Shown piece by piece: positions 60,897 to 64,000 of a DNA stretch of 64,000 bases (positions are counted from its first letter, which is position 1; each line of letters opens with the position of its first letter). Under the pieces are notes generated by a model. That model had not been told where the DNA came from, searched no databases, and worked only from the letters and a program-made list of their open reading frames with translations. Source of the DNA: Fusibacter paucivorans. Its GTDB lineage: Bacteria > Bacillota > Clostridia > Peptostreptococcales > Acidaminobacteraceae. The stretch covers positions 24,058 to 88,057 of the forward strand of contig NZ_JAHBCL010000022.1 of assembly GCF_018390735.1 (NCBI RefSeq), written 5' to 3'. Both the position numbers and the translations under genes were made by a program.

Positions 60897-61831
60897 TTTT
60901 AAATATTTTATTATTGGCAGTTGCATTGGTACTCGGTGTCGGGCTCTATCTTTCGAGACAGGCGATGTATCCTAAGACGAGAAGTGACGACTCTGTCTGG
61001 CAGGCCGAGCTAAAACGTATGCCAATACTTGAAACTTTTTATAATAATGCAGCAATTGAAAGTGTTTTGATCCAATCACACGATACGTATATGCTTTCCG
61101 GATGGTGGCTTAAATCGCCGGCGGCGAAAGGTGTTGTGATCGTCGTTCATGGGATTCGGCTGAATAAATTTGCCTCTGTCAAGTACATGCGCATGTTTCA
61201 CGATCTGGGCTATCATGTTTTGGCTTATGACCAGCGCAATCACGGTGGAAGCGGTGGCGATTTTACGAGCTATGGGGTTTTGGAAAGTGAAGATTTAAAA
61301 TGCGTAGTCGATTGGGTACAGGCAAGAACGTCAAATCTTCTTGATATTTATACGCATGGTGAATCGATGGGTGCGGCAACAGTGCTGATGCATGCTGCAA
61401 AAGACAGTCGGATTCAAGGGACAATTGCCGATTGCAGTTTTTCAGAAGCTGAACGCACCTTTAAAGAACGATTAATGATAGATTATCATTTGCCTAAATG
61501 GCCGTTGATGTTTTTCGCGGATGGCTTTAACCGACTTAAAACGGGTATTGGATTTCAGGATATGAGTCCGTTAAAAACGCTGTCGGACATTAGTGCACCG
61601 GTAATGATTATACATGGTACCACAGATCGTTATGTGCCCATTGCACATGCGGAACAGCTTTATCAGACACTTGAATCATTTGGAAAAGTCCCCGTTACAT
61701 TTTTCCCGGTGGAAGGAGCGGGGCATGCTAAGTCGATTTCGACGAATTACGAAGCTTATCTGGTGGGATGTGAATCATTTTTGACGGACTGTGCACGTAT
61801 ACAGGCAACTGACGCGGCGGTAACTGCGTAA
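60893..61831 (+). CDS. alpha/beta hydrolase, membrane-anchored
   Basis: 312 residues, ATG 60893 overlapping the MATE stop (ATGA). One N-terminal hydrophobic segment (ILLLAVALVLGVGLYLS) anchors it. HGIRLNK oxyanion loop, nucleophile in THGESMGAAT, acid in IHGTTDRYVP and His in EGAGHAKS. Serine-hydrolase family near BAAT/FrsA-like lipases. Coupling to the exporter suggests it acts on the same substrates, by inference. Confidence 0.86.
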   Translation: MILNILLLAVALVLGVGLYLSRQAMYPKTRSDDSVWQAELKRMPILETFYNNAAIESVLIQSHDTYMLSGWWLKSPAAKGVVIVVHGIRLNKFASVKYMRMFHDLGYHVLAYDQRNHGGSGGDFTSYGVLESEDLKCVVDWVQARTSNLLDIYTHGESMGAATVLMHAAKDSRIQGTIADCSFSEAERTFKERLMIDYHLPKWPLMFFADGFNRLKTGIGFQDMSPLKTLSDISAPVMIIHGTTDRYVPIAHAEQLYQTLESFGKVPVTFFPVEGAGHAKSISTNYEAYLVGCESFLTDCARIQATDAAVTA

Positions 61832-61875
61832 TTGATGAATGACAAATGAGATTTGTTGCGGAAGGAGGAAGTCGT

Positions 61876-62760
61876 ATGTTTGAGCAATTAATGGATTCGC
61901 TGTACGAGGGGATTTATATCGTCGATGGCAATCGAAAGATTACTTTTTGGAACAAAGGCGCGGAACGAATCACGGGATTTAAGCCGGAAGATGTTATCGG
62001 CAAATACTGTCACGATAATATTCTAAATCACGTTGATGCCCAAGGAAGGTTGCTTTGTCTAAATGGCTGTCCGCTCCATATGACAATTAAGGATCGGCTG
62101 CCGCGTGAAAGTCACCTCTTCGTACAGCACAAAAAAGGCTACCGCATTCCCGTAACGATTAAGACAGTACCACTCGAAGGGGCAGAGGATCCGTTGTCGG
62201 TTGCAGAGATTTTCACTGAAAATTACAATGTAGGTGACAATATCCCAGTAATGGCATGTCCTGAACCTGAACTCATCAAGGATCAAATAACCGGTTTGCC
62301 AAATCGTGAATATTTAGAGCAGCTCTTAAGGCATCATATTAGTTTAAACCGCACACTGAATTTGCAGTTTGGTGTTATTCTCACCGATATTGATACTTTT
62401 GAGGAATTTAATAATATCTATGGAAGGCGCCTAAGTGATGATGTGATGCGGATGCTGGCGAAGACGTTGACTGAGACATTTAGCCATGCAGAAGTCGTTG
62501 GCAGGTGGCGGCAAGATGAATTTTTGTTTATCTTTAGCGGTGCCTCTAAAGAACAGTTAAAAAATCTCGCTGAAGGTATTCGTATGCTGTCTGAAAGCAG
62601 TGCTCTGAGAGGTGCTACGTTTAAAGATGTCGATGTGACAATATCCGTGGGTGCAACGCGCTATCATGCCGGTGAGACGATGGAAAATCTAATCGCGAGA
62701 GCTTATGAACTTCTCAAGGCGAGCAAGCGAAAGGGAGGTAACTTTGTTACCGTCAAGTAA
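61876..62760 (+). CDS. PAS-GGDEF protein with degenerate signature
   Basis: 294 residues, ATG 61876 behind AAGGAGG. PAS domain 1-115 (NRKITFWNKGAERITGF, with Cys-rich HDNILNHVDAQGRLLCLNGC that could bind a ligand), then GGDEF domain from about 145 (ITGLPNREYLEQLL, LTDIDTFEEFNN). The signature is RQDEF instead of GGDEF, so cyclase activity is doubtful; it may only bind GTP or cyclic di-GMP. Downstream is another GGDEF gene. Confidence 0.85.
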   Translation: MFEQLMDSLYEGIYIVDGNRKITFWNKGAERITGFKPEDVIGKYCHDNILNHVDAQGRLLCLNGCPLHMTIKDRLPRESHLFVQHKKGYRIPVTIKTVPLEGAEDPLSVAEIFTENYNVGDNIPVMACPEPELIKDQITGLPNREYLEQLLRHHISLNRTLNLQFGVILTDIDTFEEFNNIYGRRLSDDVMRMLAKTLTETFSHAEVVGRWRQDEFLFIFSGASKEQLKNLAEGIRMLSESSALRGATFKDVDVTISVGATRYHAGETMENLIARAYELLKASKRKGGNFVTVK

Positions 62761-62781
62761 ATACTTCAACAAGGTGAAAGT

Positions 62782-63843
62782 ATGAAAGACTTATTAGATG
62801 CTCTGGAGCCAAAAGCTGAACAGAGTTTGAAAGAAAAATTTTTAAAACAGTTTATCCGCATTGTAGGATTCTACTGTTTAATCTATACAGTTGTCTATTT
62901 ATCCCTAGGCGTTTTTCGACCGGCGATTATTGAGTTCATCGCCGGTGTAATCATTTGGGGGACACAATATACGCTGGGGACATCGCGGGAACGTGTGGGG
63001 ATATACGGTATGTTGGTCGTAATTTACCTCGTCATTTTGATTCAAATCGTGTTATTTTTCGGTGGCATGTACAATTTTCAATATATGTTGATCGGGCATA
63101 TTGGCATTGTTCTGCTCATATATGAGAATCGGCCGTTTTATTACCAGCTGCCAATGCTTTTGTATTTGTTGACAACGGTTGTTATTATTGTGACAAGTCA
63201 CTTGTGGCAGGCCATTTATCCGGTTGCGTTTGATGCGCGAACGGTTAGCATCTTTCAATATACATCACAGTTTGCCGTTTTGATCGGCATCGTCTTCTTC
63301 CTTTTCTGGTTGACGGATAAAATGAAACAATTAACACAGTCGGTCGATTATCTAAAACAAATGGACGATTCTTTGCCTGTGCGAAAGCAAAGTGCGTTGA
63401 TGCGCATTGGCAATCAGTTATTCGAAAAGGATCAGCATTTTATTCTCATGCTGATTGATACAGATCATTTTAAATCGATCAATGATACCTATGGTCATGA
63501 TAAAGGCGATTTTGTCTTAAAAGCACTTGTGGAGAAAATCAGTTATTTTAATAGTCCGCAGAGTATGATCGCCAGATATGGCGGCAGCACTTTTGCTGTG
63601 TTGATGACGGGAACATCGCTTGAAATTGTAAAAGACCAAGCGGAATGGCTTCGCGGGGATATTGCTTCTGCCATGATTAAAATTGATGAATTCTTAAGCA
63701 TTAATGTCACGGTGAGCATTGGTGTCGCAGAGCGCATGCCATCACATACCCGTTTCTCATCAACGCTATCCAGAGCAGACGAGGCGCTTTATCTCGCCAA
63801 GGCGCGCGGACGGGATCAAGTTGTGATTCTAGGCAAAATATAA
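62782..63843 (+). CDS. membrane GGDEF protein with degenerate signature
   Basis: 353 residues. Five to six membrane helices in the first 185 residues, short coil (KQLTQSVDYLKQMDDSLPV), then GGDEF domain (LIDTDHFKSINDTYGHDKGDFVL). Signature is GGSTF in place of GGDEF: the catalytic Asp/Glu pair is lost. No inhibitory RxxD site can be confirmed. It follows the other GGDEF gene by 21 bases; likely a regulatory rather than catalytic pair. Confidence 0.85.
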   Translation: MKDLLDALEPKAEQSLKEKFLKQFIRIVGFYCLIYTVVYLSLGVFRPAIIEFIAGVIIWGTQYTLGTSRERVGIYGMLVVIYLVILIQIVLFFGGMYNFQYMLIGHIGIVLLIYENRPFYYQLPMLLYLLTTVVIIVTSHLWQAIYPVAFDARTVSIFQYTSQFAVLIGIVFFLFWLTDKMKQLTQSVDYLKQMDDSLPVRKQSALMRIGNQLFEKDQHFILMLIDTDHFKSINDTYGHDKGDFVLKALVEKISYFNSPQSMIARYGGSTFAVLMTGTSLEIVKDQAEWLRGDIASAMIKIDEFLSINVTVSIGVAERMPSHTRFSSTLSRADEALYLAKARGRDQVVILGKI

Positions 63844-63878
63844 GAGACCTTCGCCATTTACGGCTAGGGTCTCTTTTT
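63842..63878 (+). terminator. intrinsic terminator at intron insertion site
   Basis: AAGAGACC/GGTCTCTT stem (63842-63849 with 63868-63875) and a run of five T residues (63874-63878), directly after the GGDEF stop codon. Confidence 0.85.
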
Positions 63879-63882
63879 CATG

Positions 63883-64000
63883 GTGTGCGTGCGTCCAGCA
63901 AAGCTGGACGTTGCTTGCTGGTGAAAGTCCAGCCATGGTAATCGCCAAGGAGCCATGTAGCCAGTCCCGGTGCGTCGCAGTAATGCGGGGTGCTGAGCGG
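63883..64000 (+). mobile_element. group II intron, 5' end only (cut by window)
   Basis: Five to seven bases after the terminator T-run, the sequence turns to GTGTGCGTGCGTCC, matching the GTGYG 5' end of bacterial group II introns, and becomes GC-rich. The stem TCCAGC-AAA-GCTGGA, then CTGGTGAAAGTCCAGCC and GCCATGTAGCCAGTCCC are typical of domain I. Exact first base (63883, 63885 or 63889) is uncertain. The reverse-transcriptase ORF and domains V/VI lie beyond the window. Placement just after a terminator hairpin is the habit of class C introns. Confidence 0.75.

Overview
The window looks like chromosomal DNA of an anaerobic, low-to-mid GC Gram-positive bacterium of the Clostridia. The evidence is strong GGAGG-type ribosome sites with frequent GTG/TTG starts, sigma-A promoters, U-tract terminators, a proline T-box, an [FeFe]-hydrogenase maturase (HydE), LevR-type PTS control and an archaeal-type prolyl-tRNA synthetase. 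I cannot name the genus from sequence alone. No rRNA, tRNA or CRISPR array was seen. The left edge cuts a lon gene and the right edge cuts what looks like a group II intron.

Layout. 1-6.5 kb: the 3' part of lon, a candidate minus-strand small RNA, an OsmC protein, a glucosaminidase, a DUF4153 membrane protein and a HAD phosphatase. 6.7-10.5 kb: a three-gene operon (glutamate-cysteine-ligase-like, ATP-grasp ligase, methyltransferase) that may make a low-molecular-weight thiol or peptide. 10.5-17.7 kb: an Rrf2 regulator and divergent esterase, then a Cache-HAMP-PAS histidine kinase, its NtrC-type regulator and an ion-transporter-superfamily carboxylate permease behind a good sigma-54 promoter. 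17.8-25 kb: a rubrerythrin-VIT1 iron transporter, small unknowns, gamma carbonic anhydrase, hydE with a possible attenuator leader, malQ and pepD. 25.3-29.3 kb: a NifU C-terminal protein with a Cys-rich partner, an acyltransferase, and T-box plus proS.

29.5-37.7 kb is a catabolic island: a LysR regulator, an HD-domain protein, a TctCBA tripartite carboxylate transporter, a metallo-beta-lactamase-fold hydrolase, a pyruvate-releasing-type aldolase and a D-2-hydroxyacid dehydrogenase. 37.8-46.1 kb, on the minus strand, is a sugar-acid PTS island: a phosphotriesterase-family lactonase, a LevR-like sigma-54 activator, a KDPG/KDPGal aldolase, galactitol-type PTS IIA-IIB-IIC and a galactonate-dehydratase-like enzyme. 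A sigma-54 promoter sits directly between the activator and the aldolase. No sugar-acid kinase is present, which fits PTS phosphorylation at import.

46.4-63.8 kb: adenosine deaminase, MnmA-like thiolase, DegV, a GlpA-like FAD/[2Fe-2S] oxidoreductase, a small unknown plus ArsA/GET3-type ATPase, MsrB, a polar amino-acid ABC transporter, a RAYT-like protein with an altered HUH motif, a thioredoxin-reductase-like protein plus tandem thioredoxin-fold protein (together resembling a split AhpF), an aldo/keto reductase, a MATE exporter with coupled alpha/beta hydrolase, and two GGDEF proteins with degenerate signature motifs. A terminator then abuts the group II intron 5' end.

The most unusual items are the minus-strand sRNA with an anti-Shine-Dalgarno tract (2060-2204), the kinase-free PTS sugar-acid island with a sigma-54 promoter nested against a terminator (about 42.1 kb), the thiol-type operon (6.8-10.5 kb), the hydE leader (21.75-21.9 kb) and the terminator-associated group II intron (63.88 kb to the end).
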